Counted from the stretch's first letter, positions 25,823-34,750 are shown. The stretch is DNA of 64,000 bases from Caulobacter sp. NIBR1757 (GCF_027912495.1 NZ_CP115463.1:4352501-4416500), one strand, 5' to 3'. Translations and numbers: made by a program. Notes: a model not told the origin generated them from the letters alone.

Positions 25823-28800
25823 ATGTTCGGCAAGATCGCCAGCTTCGAATTCCGCTACCAGCTCAAGAACCCGGTGTTCTGGGTGGCGGCGGGCATCTTC
25901 TTCCTGCTGACCTTCGGGTCGGTGGTCGTCGACCAGATCAGCATCGGGGGTGGGGGCAACACCCACAAGAACGCCCCCTTCGCCATCGCCCAGATCCACA
26001 TGATCTGGACCATCTTCTTCATGTTCGTCTCCACGGCCTTCGTGGCCAACGTCATCGTCCGCGATGACGAGACGGGCTTTGGCGGCATCCTGCGCTCGAC
26101 CCGGGTCAAGCGCTTCGACTACCTCTACGGCCGTTTCTCCGGGGCCTTCGCGGCCTCCGCCCTGGCCTTCCTGTCGATCCCGCTCGGCATCGTGGTCGGC
26201 AGCTACATGCCCTGGGTCGATCCCGAGACCCTGGGCCCGCTGACCTGGCAGCCCTTCCTGGTCAGCTACTTCGTCCTGGCCCTGCCCAACATCCTGCTGA
26301 CCGCCGCCATCTTCTTCAGCCTGGCGACCATCACCCGCTCGCTGATGTGGACCTACGTCGGCGTCGTCGCCTTCCTGGTCATCTGGACCGTCGCCACCAT
26401 CGCGCTGGACCGCCCCGAGTGGGAAAAGCTGATCGCCGCCTGGGAGCCGCTGGGCTTCGGGGCGGTGAGCCTGGCCACCAAGTACTGGACGGTCGCCGAC
26501 CGCAACACCCTGACCCCGGCCATCGAAGGCCTGCTGCTGCAGAACCGCGTCTTCTCGCTGGCGCTGTCGGGTCTGTTCCTGGCCCTGCCGATGCTGCTGT
26601 TCCGCTTCACCCCGGGCAAGGCCAGCGGCAAGCGCGCCAAGCAGCTGAAGATCGCCGCCGCCGCCGCCGCTTCCGAGCCGCCGCCGGCCCCGCTGGCCCG
26701 GCTGCCCAGGCCGACCTTCGGCGCGGGCGCCGCCTGGGCCCAGCTGATGACCCGCACCCGGCTCGACATGGGCCAGGTGTTCGGCAGCCCGGCCTTCGCC
26801 GTCCTGCTGGCCATCGGCCTGTTCAATGCTGTCGGCGGCCTGTGGTTCACCACCGAGGAGACCGGCTACGGCGGCGTGATCCATCCGCTGACCCGGGTGC
26901 TGATCCCGGCCCTGATGGGCAGCTTCGCCATCATTCCGCAGATCATCGCCATCTACTACGCCGGCGAGCTGGTCTGGCGCGAACGCGACAAGAAGACCCA
27001 TGAGATCATCGACGCCTCGCCGGTGCCGGACTGGGCCTTTGTCGCGCCCAAGACCCTGGCCATCGCCCTGGTGCTGATCGCGACCCTGCTGGTCAGCGTC
27101 GTGGCCGCCATCGCCATCCAGACCTTCAAGGGCTACACCAACTACGAGATCGGCAAATGGATCGTCTGGTACGTCCTGCCCCAGGCCGTCTCCTCGATCC
27201 TGATGGCCGCCCTGGCCGTCTTCATCCAGGCGCTCAGCCCGCACAAGTTCGTCGGCTGGGGCCTGATGGCGCTGTTCATCATCGCCCGCGCCACGCTCGG
27301 CAACATCGGCTTCGACCACATCCTCTACAACTACGGGGCCAACCCCGGCACGCCGCTGTCGGACATCAACGGCCTCGGCAAATTCTGGATCGCCGCCTGG
27401 ACGGCGCGCACCTACTGGTCGCTGGTCGCCCTGCTGCTGCTCATCCTCACCTGGGGCCTGTGGCGGCGCGGGACCGAGACCCGCCTGTGGCCGCGCATCG
27501 CCCGGCTGCCGCATCGGCTGATGAGCGGCGCAGGGGTGCTGTTCGTCGCCGTCCTGCTCGGCGCCGGCGCCATCGGCGGCTGGATCTACGTCAACACCAA
27601 TGTCTGGAACGAACACCGCACCAACGACGCCAACGAGGCGTGGACGGCGGACTATGAGAAGACGCTGATCAACCAGCGCCACTTCGACAGGGTCCCCCAG
27701 CCGAAGATCCAGTCGATGAAGCTGGATGTCGACCTGAGGCCCCACCAGCCCAGCCTGAAGGTCACCGGCACCTACGTCATCAAGAACATGACGTCCGAGG
27801 ACCTCAAGGAAGTCCACGTCCGCTTCGACCGCGATCTCAAGGTCCAGGGCCTCAGCATCGAGGGCGCCCGGCCGAAGGAAACCCTGGCGAAGTTCAACTA
27901 CCGCATCTTCGCCCTCGACAAGCCGATGAAGCCCGGTGAGGAGCGGACCATGAGCTTCATCACCGAACGCTCGCAGAAGGGCTTCAAGAACAGCGGCAAC
28001 GAGACCCGCGTCGTCGACAACGGCACCTTCGTCAACTCCATGGAGTTCGCCCCGGCGCTGGGCATCTGGCCGGGCGACGGGCTGCAGGACCGGGCCAAGC
28101 GTCGCAAGTACGGGCTCAACCCCGACATGCCGGTGGCCAAGCTGGGCGACGTCCCCTCACGCCAGTTCAACTACCTGCGCCACGACGCCGACTTCATGAG
28201 TTCGGACATCACCGTCACCACCGAGGCCGACCAGACGCCGATCGCGCCCGGCCGCCGGATCAGCGACCGGATCATCGGCACCCCGACCGGCAAGCGCCGC
28301 CAGGCTCACTTCGTGACCAGCGCCCCGGTCATGCCCTTCTTCTCGATCCAGTCGGCGCGCTACGCCATCAAGCGCCAGACCTACAAGGGCATCGAGCTGG
28401 AGATCTATTACCAGCCCGAGCACGCCTACAACATCGACCGCATGTTCACGGCGATGAAGACCTCGCTCGACTACTACCAGGCCAACTTCAGCCCCTACCA
28501 GTTCGACCACCTGCGCTTCATCGAGTTCCCGGCCTACGGCAACTTCGCCCAGGCCTTCGCCGGCACCATGCCCTGGTCGGAGAACCTGTTCTTCATCGCC
28601 GACTACAGCGACCCCGAGAAGGTCGACATGGTCACCTATGTCGGGGCTCACGAGATCGGCCACCAGTGGTGGGCCCACCAGGTCGTCGCCTCCGACCAGG
28701 AGGGCATGACCATGACCTCCGAAACCCTGGCCCAGTACAGCGCCCTGCGGGTGATGAAGAAGCTCTATGGTGAGGACCAGATCCGCAAGTTCCTCAAGTA

Positions 28801-29440
28801 TGAGCTCAACAGCTACCTGCGGGACCGCGGCGGCCAGGCGCTGGAGGAGAAGCCTCTGGAGCGGGTCGAGGGCAGCCAGGGCTACATCCACTACCGCAAG
28901 GGATCGCTGGTCATGTACCGGCTGGCCGAGGAGATCGGCGAGGACAACGTCAACGCCGCGCTTGCCCAGTTCCTGAAGGACCACGCCTTCAAGGGCGCGC
29001 CCTATCCGATCTCGACCGACCTGGTGAAGCTGTTCCGCGAACGCGCCCCCGCCGACAAGCAGGCCCTGATCACCGACCTGTTCGAGAAGATCACCCTCTA
29101 TGATGTGAAGGTGACCGACGCGACGGTGAAGGCCCGCAAGGACGGCCGGTTCGATGTCACGCTGACGGTGGATGCGAAGAAGCTCTACGCCGACGGCAAG
29201 GGCAAGGAGACGGCCGCGCCGATGAACGAGATGCTCGACATCGGGGTGTTCACCCAACAGCCGGGCAAGAAGGGCTTCGGCAAGGCCAGCATCCTGGTCC
29301 TCGAACGCAAGCCCATCCGCGGCGGCAAACAGACCCTGACCTATACGGTCGCCAAGAAACCGGTCTGGGTCGGCGCCGATCCCTACAACATCCTCATCGA
29401 CCGCAACTCCGACGACAACCTGTTCAAGATCGGCTCGTAG
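25823..29440 (+). CDS. ABC-2 permease fused to M1-family aminopeptidase
   Basis: Residues 1-590 form two ABC-2-type membrane halves (about 12 hydrophobic segments, with a cytosolic linker near 270-300). A last helix GVLFVAVLLGAGAIGGWIYV leads to a soluble M1 domain (about 620-1205) on the far side of the membrane. The zinc motif is H943-EIG-H947 in GAHEIGHQWWAHQ, and the third ligand is Glu967 in SETLAQYSAL, one residue further than the usual HExxH-x18-E. The GxMEN-like exopeptidase motif is not obvious. The fusion suggests a transporter coupled to periplasmic peptide cleavage. It has a clear AAGAGAGGG ribosome site. Such permease/peptidase fusions are a known but poorly characterised family. 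Confidence 0.92.
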   Translation: MFGKIASFEFRYQLKNPVFWVAAGIFFLLTFGSVVVDQISIGGGGNTHKNAPFAIAQIHMIWTIFFMFVSTAFVANVIVRDDETGFGGILRSTRVKRFDYLYGRFSGAFAASALAFLSIPLGIVVGSYMPWVDPETLGPLTWQPFLVSYFVLALPNILLTAAIFFSLATITRSLMWTYVGVVAFLVIWTVATIALDRPEWEKLIAAWEPLGFGAVSLATKYWTVADRNTLTPAIEGLLLQNRVFSLALSGLFLALPMLLFRFTPGKASGKRAKQLKIAAAAAASEPPPAPLARLPRPTFGAGAAWAQLMTRTRLDMGQVFGSPAFAVLLAIGLFNAVGGLWFTTEETGYGGVIHPLTRVLIPALMGSFAIIPQIIAIYYAGELVWRERDKKTHEIIDASPVPDWAFVAPKTLAIALVLIATLLVSVVAAIAIQTFKGYTNYEIGKWIVWYVLPQAVSSILMAALAVFIQALSPHKFVGWGLMALFIIARATLGNIGFDHILYNYGANPGTPLSDINGLGKFWIAAWTARTYWSLVALLLLILTWGLWRRGTETRLWPRIARLPHRLMSGAGVLFVAVLLGAGAIGGWIYVNTNVWNEHRTNDANEAWTADYEKTLINQRHFDRVPQPKIQSMKLDVDLRPHQPSLKVTGTYVIKNMTSEDLKEVHVRFDRDLKVQGLSIEGARPKETLAKFNYRIFALDKPMKPGEERTMSFITERSQKGFKNSGNETRVVDNGTFVNSMEFAPALGIWPGDGLQDRAKRRKYGLNPDMPVAKLGDVPSRQFNYLRHDADFMSSDITVTTEADQTPIAPGRRISDRIIGTPTGKRRQAHFVTSAPVMPFFSIQSARYAIKRQTYKGIELEIYYQPEHAYNIDRMFTAMKTSLDYYQANFSPYQFDHLRFIEFPAYGNFAQAFAGTMPWSENLFFIADYSDPEKVDMVTYVGAHEIGHQWWAHQVVASDQEGMTMTSETLAQYSALRVMKKLYGEDQIRKFLKYELNSYLRDRGGQALEEKPLERVEGSQGYIHYRKGSLVMYRLAEEIGEDNVNAALAQFLKDHAFKGAPYPISTDLVKLFRERAPADKQALITDLFEKITLYDVKVTDATVKARKDGRFDVTLTVDAKKLYADGKGKETAAPMNEMLDIGVFTQQPGKKGFGKASILVLERKPIRGGKQTLTYTVAKKPVWVGADPYNILIDRNSDDNLFKIGS

Positions 29441-29457
29441 GGGCGGATCGCTGCACC

Positions 29458-29617
29458 TCCCTCCCCGAATTGGGGAGGGCAGGCCGAAGGCCGGGTGGGG
29501 AAGTGGGTCACCGCCCCTGCCGGTTTCTCGCTGATGAATTTGTAGGCCCTGGAGCCTGTGGCCGACTTCCCCACCCGACGCGCAACGCGCGTCTGCCCTC
29601 CCCAATTCGGGGAGGGA
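29458..29617. repeat. intergenic inverted-repeat element, CTCCCC hairpin family, copy 1
   Basis: The outer arms pair perfectly over 25 bp (29458-29482 with 29593-29617; each contains CTCCCCGAATTGGGGAG, itself a hairpin, in one of the two orientations). The inner blocks CGGGTGGGGAAGT (29492) and ACTTCCCCACCCG pair over 13 bp. It lies between the convergent permease-peptidase and yggS-like genes and ends 6 nt before the latter's stop. Confidence 0.85.
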
Positions 29618-29623
29618 CGCGCC

Positions 29624-30289
29624 CTACCGCCCCCCAAACAGCGCCGTGCCCACGCGCACGCTGGTCGCGCCGAACCGTACCGCCGTTTCAAAATCCCCGC
29701 TCATCCCCATCGACAGCTTCCCGACCCCGTTCCGCTCGGCGATCTTCCGCAGAAGCGCGAAATGCAGCCCCGCCGGTTCGCGCTCCGGCGGAATGCACAT
29801 CAGCCCCTCGATGCTCAGGCCCAGATCCCGGCACCGGGCGATGAAGGCGTCCGCCGCCGCCGGCGCCACGCCCGCCTTCTGGGGCTCCTCCCCGGTATTG
29901 ACCTGCACATAGAGCCGCGGCGTCCGCCCCGACTTGGCCATCGCCTCGGCCAGCGCCCCGGCGATCTTCTCCCGGTCCACGGTCTCGATGACGTCGAACA
30001 GCGCCACCGCCTCGGCCGCCTTGTTGCTCTGCAGCGGCCCGATCAGCCGCAGCTCCAGCCCCTCGCGCCGGTTCTCCCCTGCCCAGCGGCCGGCCGCCTC
30101 CTGCACCCGGTTTTCGCCGAACACCCGCTGGCCGGCATCCAGTATGGCGGCGATCTTCTCTTGCGGCTGCAGCTTGGAGACGGCCACAAGGGTGACGTCC
30201 GACGCCGCCCGCCCCGCCTCTGTCGCCGCCCGGGCGATACGGTCCAGGATCGCGGCGCGGCGGTCGGCAATGGAGGGATCGGTTGGCAC
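29624..30289 (-). CDS. YggS/PLPHP-family pyridoxal phosphate homeostasis protein
   Basis: This is a PLP-binding alanine racemase N-domain-like barrel of about 221 residues. The PLP lysine is in TLVAVSKLQP (about 40). Other family segments are FGENRVQEA and the C-terminal LSMGMSGDFETAVRFGATSVRVGTALFG. Family members buffer PLP and affect amino-acid pools, with no known catalysis. The start is uncertain: GTG 30289 is used here and TTG 30304 is possible. Either overlaps the divergent ThiE-like gene, which starts at 30283. Confidence 0.88.
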   Translation of the reverse strand: MPTDPSIADRRAAILDRIARAATEAGRAASDVTLVAVSKLQPQEKIAAILDAGQRVFGENRVQEAAGRWAGENRREGLELRLIGPLQSNKAAEAVALFDVIETVDREKIAGALAEAMAKSGRTPRLYVQVNTGEEPQKAGVAPAAADAFIARCRDLGLSIEGLMCIPPEREPAGLHFALLRKIAERNGVGKLSMGMSGDFETAVRFGATSVRVGTALFGGR

Positions 30290-30891
30290 AGGGCGAACTC
30301 GCAAGACTACTGGAGGCCGCCAAGCGCCTACGCCCGGCCCGCGTCCCTGCCAAGCCCCTGCCCCGCCTGCTGTTCCTCACCGACCCGGATCGCACCCCCG
30401 ATCCCGAAGCCATCCTCGAAACCCTGCCGCCTGAGGTCGGCGTCATCTACCGCCCGTTCGGCGCCGCCAACGCCGTCGAACAAGGCCGCCGCCTGACCGC
30501 CATCGCCCGCCGCCGCGGCCTGATCCTGCTGGCCGGCGCCGACCCCGACCTCGCCCAGGCCATCGGCGCCCAGGGCGTCCATCTGCCTGAACGCCTGGCC
30601 CATCAGCTGCCGGCCCTGCGCGCCGCCCGCCCGGCCTGGATCCTCACCGCCGCCGCCCACAGCCTCTCCGCCGTCGCCGTCCCCGCCGACGCCCTGCTGG
30701 TCTCCCCGGTCTTCCCCTCCAGCAGCCCCTCGGCCGGCCAACCCCTCGGCGTCGAAGCCTTCACCGCCCTCGTCGCCGCCGCCTCTGCCCCGGTCTACGC
30801 CCTCGGCGGCGTCACCACGCAGACCGCCCTCCTGCTGGCAGACAGCGGCGCCGCCGGCCTCGCCGGTATCGACGCCTTTTTGCCCGGGTAG
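30283..30891 (+). CDS. thiamine-phosphate-synthase-like protein
   Basis: The 202-residue TIM-barrel protein has LLFLTDPDRTPDPE near the start, GVHLPERLAHQL (HLP, the pyrophosphate region), SPVFPSSSPSAGQPLG and a phosphate-loop VYALGGVTTQTALLLADSGAAGLAGI. These fit the ThiE/TenI fold. The usual ThiE metal and HMP-binding residues (for example DD after VHLG) are not evident, so it may be a TenI-like paralogue and not a true thiamine phosphate synthase. TTG at 30283 is supported by GGAGGG five bases upstream. Its 5' end overlaps the 5' end of the divergent yggS-like gene. Confidence 0.75.
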   Translation: MAQGELARLLEAAKRLRPARVPAKPLPRLLFLTDPDRTPDPEAILETLPPEVGVIYRPFGAANAVEQGRRLTAIARRRGLILLAGADPDLAQAIGAQGVHLPERLAHQLPALRAARPAWILTAAAHSLSAVAVPADALLVSPVFPSSSPSAGQPLGVEAFTALVAAASAPVYALGGVTTQTALLLADSGAAGLAGIDAFLPG

Positions 30892-31113
30892 AATTCCAGA
30901 GCACCCAAAACGGTCCCGGCGCCGGGAGGCCCCTCCGGGGCCCCACCGGGCCCCCAACCGCCCCACTTCCCGCCCCACCGGTTCGCCACCGGTTCACCAC
31001 CGAAAGCCCGCCAGACACCCCCGTGCGGGCCACCATAACTATTTGAACATGTTATATTTTTGCGGATATGCCGCCGCCGCGCCTGTATAATCGGCAGGCC
31101 GCTTCGATAAGCC

Positions 31114-31839
31114 CTAGCGCCCGAAGGCGTGCAGTCCCGCGCCATGCGCCCGCAGCCAGTTGCGGTGCGGTGCGGGATCGCCGAACAGCTCATAGACCAG
31201 GGCCCAGAACCTCGGCCCATGGTTGGCCTCGATCAGGTGGGCGCACTCATGGGCGGCGACATAGTCGGCCACCGCGAACGGAGCCAGGGCCAGGCGCCAG
31301 CTGTAGCGGATCGAGGCCGGCTTCGCGATCCGGGCGGGGGTGCAGCTGCCCCAGCGGGCCTTGGCGTCGACGACGCTGACGCTCGGCGTCGAGACCCGAA
31401 GCTGGGCGGCATAGCCGGCCGTCATCTGGGTGAATTTGCGTTTGGCCTCGGCCTTGATTAGCCGCATGACCCGGTCGCCGAAGGCGGCGTCGTCCGGCGC
31501 CGCGATAATCCCGGCCTCCAGGTCGATCTTCGCCCGGCCGGTCCTGGTCTCCAGCCGGAACGGCCGGCCGAACAGCTCGACGACCATCCCCGGCGCGACG
31601 ACCCGCGCTTCGGGCAGGTCGGCCAGCTGGGCCTCGATCCAGCCGACCCGCTCGCGGGCGAAAGCGACGGCCTCGCCCAGGCGCTTGGCGGTCGGGGCGG
31701 TGGCGATCACCTCGCGCCGGGTGCGGTCCACCCGCAGGGAGATGCGGCGAGCCCGAGGGTTGACGCTCAGCCGCATCACATGGCCGGCCGCCTCGAGGCG
31801 GTCGCCGTGGCTGTAGGCGGGCGGCTTGAACAAACTCAT
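31114..31839 (-). CDS. YgjP/DUF45-type zinc metallopeptidase
   Basis: The 241-residue protein has a C-terminal HECAHLIEANHGPRFWALV, an HExxH motif with the third His in NHGPRFW, and VVDAKARWGSCTPARIAKPASIRYSWRLAL, typical of the YgjP/WLM-like M48-related family. The N-terminal half is a beta-rich region with LSVNPRARRISLRVDRTRREV. Relatives are annotated as predicted metal-dependent hydrolases, and E. coli YgjP has been reported to have UTP pyrophosphatase activity. The 222-nt gap before it (30892-31113) has an AT-rich island near 31036-31070 and no convincing gene. Confidence 0.85.
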   Translation of the reverse strand: MSLFKPPAYSHGDRLEAAGHVMRLSVNPRARRISLRVDRTRREVIATAPTAKRLGEAVAFARERVGWIEAQLADLPEARVVAPGMVVELFGRPFRLETRTGRAKIDLEAGIIAAPDDAAFGDRVMRLIKAEAKRKFTQMTAGYAAQLRVSTPSVSVVDAKARWGSCTPARIAKPASIRYSWRLALAPFAVADYVAAHECAHLIEANHGPRFWALVYELFGDPAPHRNWLRAHGAGLHAFGR

Positions 31840-31913
31840 CGTCTTCCGACTACCCCGTATCGCGGGTGCGGAAAACGATCATTTTGTTGCGGTCCTGAAA
31901 CGTCAGGCGGGCC

Positions 31914-33173
31914 TCAAGTGTCGGGGAAGTCGGGATCCACGCGGCGGATGAACTTCGCCACCCGCGGCTGGATTTCCTCATTGAACCGGCGACCGTTGAA
32001 CACCCCGTAGTGGCCGACGCCCGGCTGGACGTAGAGCTCCTTCATGTCCTCGGGGATGTTCGGCGTCAGGCCGTGCGCCGCCTGGGTCTGGCCGACGCCG
32101 GAGATGTCGTCCAGCTCGCCCTCGACCGTCATCAGGGCGATGTCGGTGATGGCGGTCAGATCGACCTTCTTGCCGCGATGGGTCAGTTCGCCCTTGGGCA
32201 GCAGGTACTTCTGGAAGACGATCTCGACCGTCTGCAGGTAGAATTCCTCGGTCAGGTCGAGCACCGACAGGTACTCGTCGTAGAACACCCGGTGCTTGTC
32301 AGCGCCGTCGTCGTCGCCGATCACCAGGTGGTCGAAGTAGCGCTTGTGGGCGTCCTGGTGCTTTTCCAGGTTCATCGACATGAACGAGGCCAGCTGCACG
32401 AAGCCCGGATAGACGCGCCTAAGGGCCCCCGGATGGGGCGGCGGCACGGTGTAGATCATGTTCGACTGGAACCAGGCGAAGGGCCGCTGCTCGGCCAGCT
32501 GGTTGGTCACCGTCGGCGACAGGCGCGCGTCGATGGGCGAGCCCATGAAGGTCATGCTGCGAGGCCGGTTGGGATCCTTGTCGGCGGCCATCAGGGCGGC
32601 GGCCGCGAGAACCGGCGGGCCGGGCTGGCAGACGGCGATGACGTGGGCCCGCGCCCCCATCACGCCGAGCATCTCGCGGACGTGGTCGATATAGTCGTGG
32701 AAGTCGAAGCGCCCCTCCATCATCGGCACGTCGCGGGCGTTGACCCAGTCGGTGACGAAGACGGCATGGTGCGGGATCAGCGCCTCGACCGTGCCGCGCA
32801 GCAAGGTGGCGTAGTGGCCCGACAGCGGCGCGACCAGCAGGACGGCGGGGTCCAGCTGCATCTTGCCGGCCCGGCGCATGTCGCCCATGTCGCGGTCGAA
32901 CTGGATCAGGCGGCACCAGGGGCTTTCCCAGACCACGGTCTCGCGCACCTTGACGGTGTGGCCGTTGACCTCGGTGGTCTTGATGCCCCACTCGGGCTTG
33001 CCGTAGCGCCGGGTGACGTTGGCGTAGAGGTCGGCGGCCGCATACAGGTTGCGCCCCAGCGCCGAATCCCGGGCCGGGTTCAGCGGAGAGGACCAGAAGT
33101 CCCGGGCCGCCCGCGCCGCGAAGCGCATCGGCGTGGAGGCGTAGTAGGTGGCTTCCTGCAGGGTGTAGAGCAT
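31914..33173 (-). CDS. phaZ: intracellular polyhydroxybutyrate depolymerase
   Basis: This is a 419-residue alpha/beta hydrolase of the PhaZ (intracellular, short-chain) family. Family strings are MLYTLQEATYYASTPMRF at the start, LLVAPLSGHYATLLRGTVEAL, FVTDWVNARDVP, and the nucleophile elbow VCQPGPPVLAA, where Cys replaces the usual Ser of lipases, as in other PhaZ proteins. LMTVEGELDDISG (Asp) and QPGVGHYGVFNGRRF (His) complete the triad. It mobilises stored PHB. The ATG at 33173 is preceded by AAGG. No phaC or phasin gene is adjacent. Confidence 0.93.
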   Translation of the reverse strand: MLYTLQEATYYASTPMRFAARAARDFWSSPLNPARDSALGRNLYAAADLYANVTRRYGKPEWGIKTTEVNGHTVKVRETVVWESPWCRLIQFDRDMGDMRRAGKMQLDPAVLLVAPLSGHYATLLRGTVEALIPHHAVFVTDWVNARDVPMMEGRFDFHDYIDHVREMLGVMGARAHVIAVCQPGPPVLAAAALMAADKDPNRPRSMTFMGSPIDARLSPTVTNQLAEQRPFAWFQSNMIYTVPPPHPGALRRVYPGFVQLASFMSMNLEKHQDAHKRYFDHLVIGDDDGADKHRVFYDEYLSVLDLTEEFYLQTVEIVFQKYLLPKGELTHRGKKVDLTAITDIALMTVEGELDDISGVGQTQAAHGLTPNIPEDMKELYVQPGVGHYGVFNGRRFNEEIQPRVAKFIRRVDPDFPDT

Positions 33174-33327
33174 ATGTCCGACCTTTGTTGCGGCGCAGCA
33201 TAACACGCGATCACTTAACGAAGTCCAGCGGCAAATGGCTCCCCGCGGTTGCCCATTTGGCCGACCAGTGGTCTATGCTGCCCCGATCGGAAAGGGAGCT
33301 ACAAGGGCGTTGCGGGACAGTCGTGCC

Positions 33328-33879
33328 ATGGCGGGGAGTGACCCCTATGCGGTGCTGATCCTGGCGATCGCCGAACGCGGCGACCGCGCCGCCTTCCGGC
33401 AGCTGTTCGACCACTACGCCCCCCGGGTGAAGGGCTATCTGGCCCGGCTCGGCCTCGACCAGGCCCGGGCTGAAGAGCTGGCCCAGGAAGTCCTGGTCAC
33501 CGTCTGGCGCAAGGCGGCCAGCTTCGACGCCAGGCGGGCGTCGGTTTCGACCTGGATCTTCCGCATCGCCCGTAACCGCCGAATCGACATCTACCGCCGC
33601 GACCGCACCGCCGAATTGGACGCCGACGAGCCGGCCCTGCAGCCGCCGCCGATGGCCGGGCCGCACGAGGAGCTGGACGCCGGACAGCAACAACGCCGCA
33701 TCGCCGCCGCCCTGAAGACTCTTCCCGAAGAACAACGCGACCTGGTTCGCCGCGCCTTCTACGACGACTTGAGTCACAGCGAGATCGCCGAGGCGACCGG
33801 ACTGGCCCTGGGGACGGTAAAGTCGAGGCTAAGACTGGCCTTCGGCAAGCTGCGGGCCGTGCTGGAGGAACCGGCATGA
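33328..33879 (+). CDS. ECF RNA polymerase sigma factor (ECF11/RpoE-ChrR type)
   Basis: The 183-residue protein has sigma region 2 (FRQLFDHYAPRVKGYLARLG, RAEELAQEVLVTVWRKAASFD, VSTWIFRIARNRRIDIYRR). After a short acidic linker comes region 4 (LKTLPEEQRDLVRRAFYDDLSHSEIAEATGLALGTVKSRLRLAFGKLR). The downstream ChrR-like anti-sigma factor points to the ECF11 group, whose members respond to singlet oxygen or related stress in alphaproteobacteria. The start used is ATG 33328. An in-frame TTG at 33310 would add six residues. The stop overlaps the ATG of a 29-codon ORF by 4 nt. Confidence 0.9.
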   Translation: MAGSDPYAVLILAIAERGDRAAFRQLFDHYAPRVKGYLARLGLDQARAEELAQEVLVTVWRKAASFDARRASVSTWIFRIARNRRIDIYRRDRTAELDADEPALQPPPMAGPHEELDAGQQQRRIAAALKTLPEEQRDLVRRAFYDDLSHSEIAEATGLALGTVKSRLRLAFGKLRAVLEEPA

Positions 33880-33965
33880 CCTGTCACACTCGCCGTTTCC
33901 TTGACGCGGTTCTTCGCCGGTCCATATCGCCTCTCGTGACTGGACATCCGAGGTTCCTGCCGTGA
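33876..33965 (+). CDS. 29-codon ORF linking sigma and anti-sigma genes
   Basis: It starts with ATGA overlapping the sigma-factor stop and ends with GTGA overlapping the GTG start of the ChrR-like gene, so it bridges the 82-nt gap exactly. The peptide begins MTCHTRRFLDAVLRR and is basic, with no recognised domain. Both overlaps are of the type used for translational coupling. It may serve only to carry ribosomes to the anti-sigma start. Its length allows chance, so confidence is low. Confidence 0.3.
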   Translation: MTCHTRRFLDAVLRRSISPLVTGHPRFLP

Positions 33966-34654
33966 CCGCCGCCGCGACCATTGACGCCAACATCGACGTC
34001 TTCGCCGACCGCCTGGCCCAGGCGCCCGACGCCGGCCTGAAGCTGCTGGCCTCGGCCGCCGCCGCCGTGCGTGACGACCGGCCCGCCCCCAACGAGGACG
34101 TCGCTGGCCTGTTCCTCGACGACGAGGCGCCCATGGCCTTCAGCGCCGGCGGCGCCGACGCCGCCCTGGCCCGTATCGACGCCCTCTGCGATCTCGACAC
34201 CCGCCGGCCCGCCCCCTCCAGCGACAACCGCGCCGCCGCCGGCGCCGCCAGGACCCTCAACGAACTGGCGGGCCTGCCCGACCCGGTCCGCGAGGCCGCC
34301 TTCGAGGCCATCATGGGCGGCAGGAACTTCGGATTCTCCGGTTTCGGCATCCGGCGCCTGTCGATCCCGATGGACGGACCCGGCAAGGTCGATTTGCTGC
34401 GCATCGAGCCCGGCGCCGGCGTCGCCAACCACGACCACGACGGCGAGGAATTCACCCTGGTCCTGACCGGCGCCTTCAACGACGGCCACCAGACCTACGG
34501 CCCCGGCGACATCAACGTCGGCCTTCCCGGCTTCAAGCACGAGCCCAAGGCCCTGCCCGGCGACGTCTGCTACGCCCTGGCCGTCTCCTACGGCTCGGCC
34601 CGCTTCGACGGCTCCATCGGCCTGCTGCAAAAGCTCACAGGTTTCGGCAACTAG
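33962..34654 (+). CDS. chrR: ChrR-like cupin anti-sigma factor
   Basis: The 230-residue protein has a C-terminal cupin with H157-x-H159-x3-E163 (NHDHDGEEF) and H193 (GFKHEP). From memory of Rhodobacter ChrR, the cupin zinc ligands are His141, His143, Glu147 and His177; the spacing, including Glu to His of 30, is the same here. The N-terminal anti-sigma part is odd. The H...HxxxCxxC zinc ligands of ChrR are missing and there is no Cys or His in the first 60 residues. So sigma binding may be zinc-independent. It starts with GTG, coupled to the short ORF before it. Confidence 0.82.
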   Translation: MTAAATIDANIDVFADRLAQAPDAGLKLLASAAAAVRDDRPAPNEDVAGLFLDDEAPMAFSAGGADAALARIDALCDLDTRRPAPSSDNRAAAGAARTLNELAGLPDPVREAAFEAIMGGRNFGFSGFGIRRLSIPMDGPGKVDLLRIEPGAGVANHDHDGEEFTLVLTGAFNDGHQTYGPGDINVGLPGFKHEPKALPGDVCYALAVSYGSARFDGSIGLLQKLTGFGN

Positions 34655-34750
34655 GACCCCCTGACGCACCCAAAGTGCGTGCAAGGTAAATCGCCTCTTA
34701 ACCCTCCACGCGCACAACGGACCCCTATTGGGTTCGAAGGGCTTTTCGGT

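Noticed and set aside
30812-31036. Possible 74-codon gene on the minus strand after an AT-rich island, with a GAACCGGTGG direct repeat
   Set aside because: It lacks a ribosome site, overlaps the 3' end of the ThiE-like gene and has a biased Arg/Gly composition. The AT-rich island has no convincing promoter spacing.
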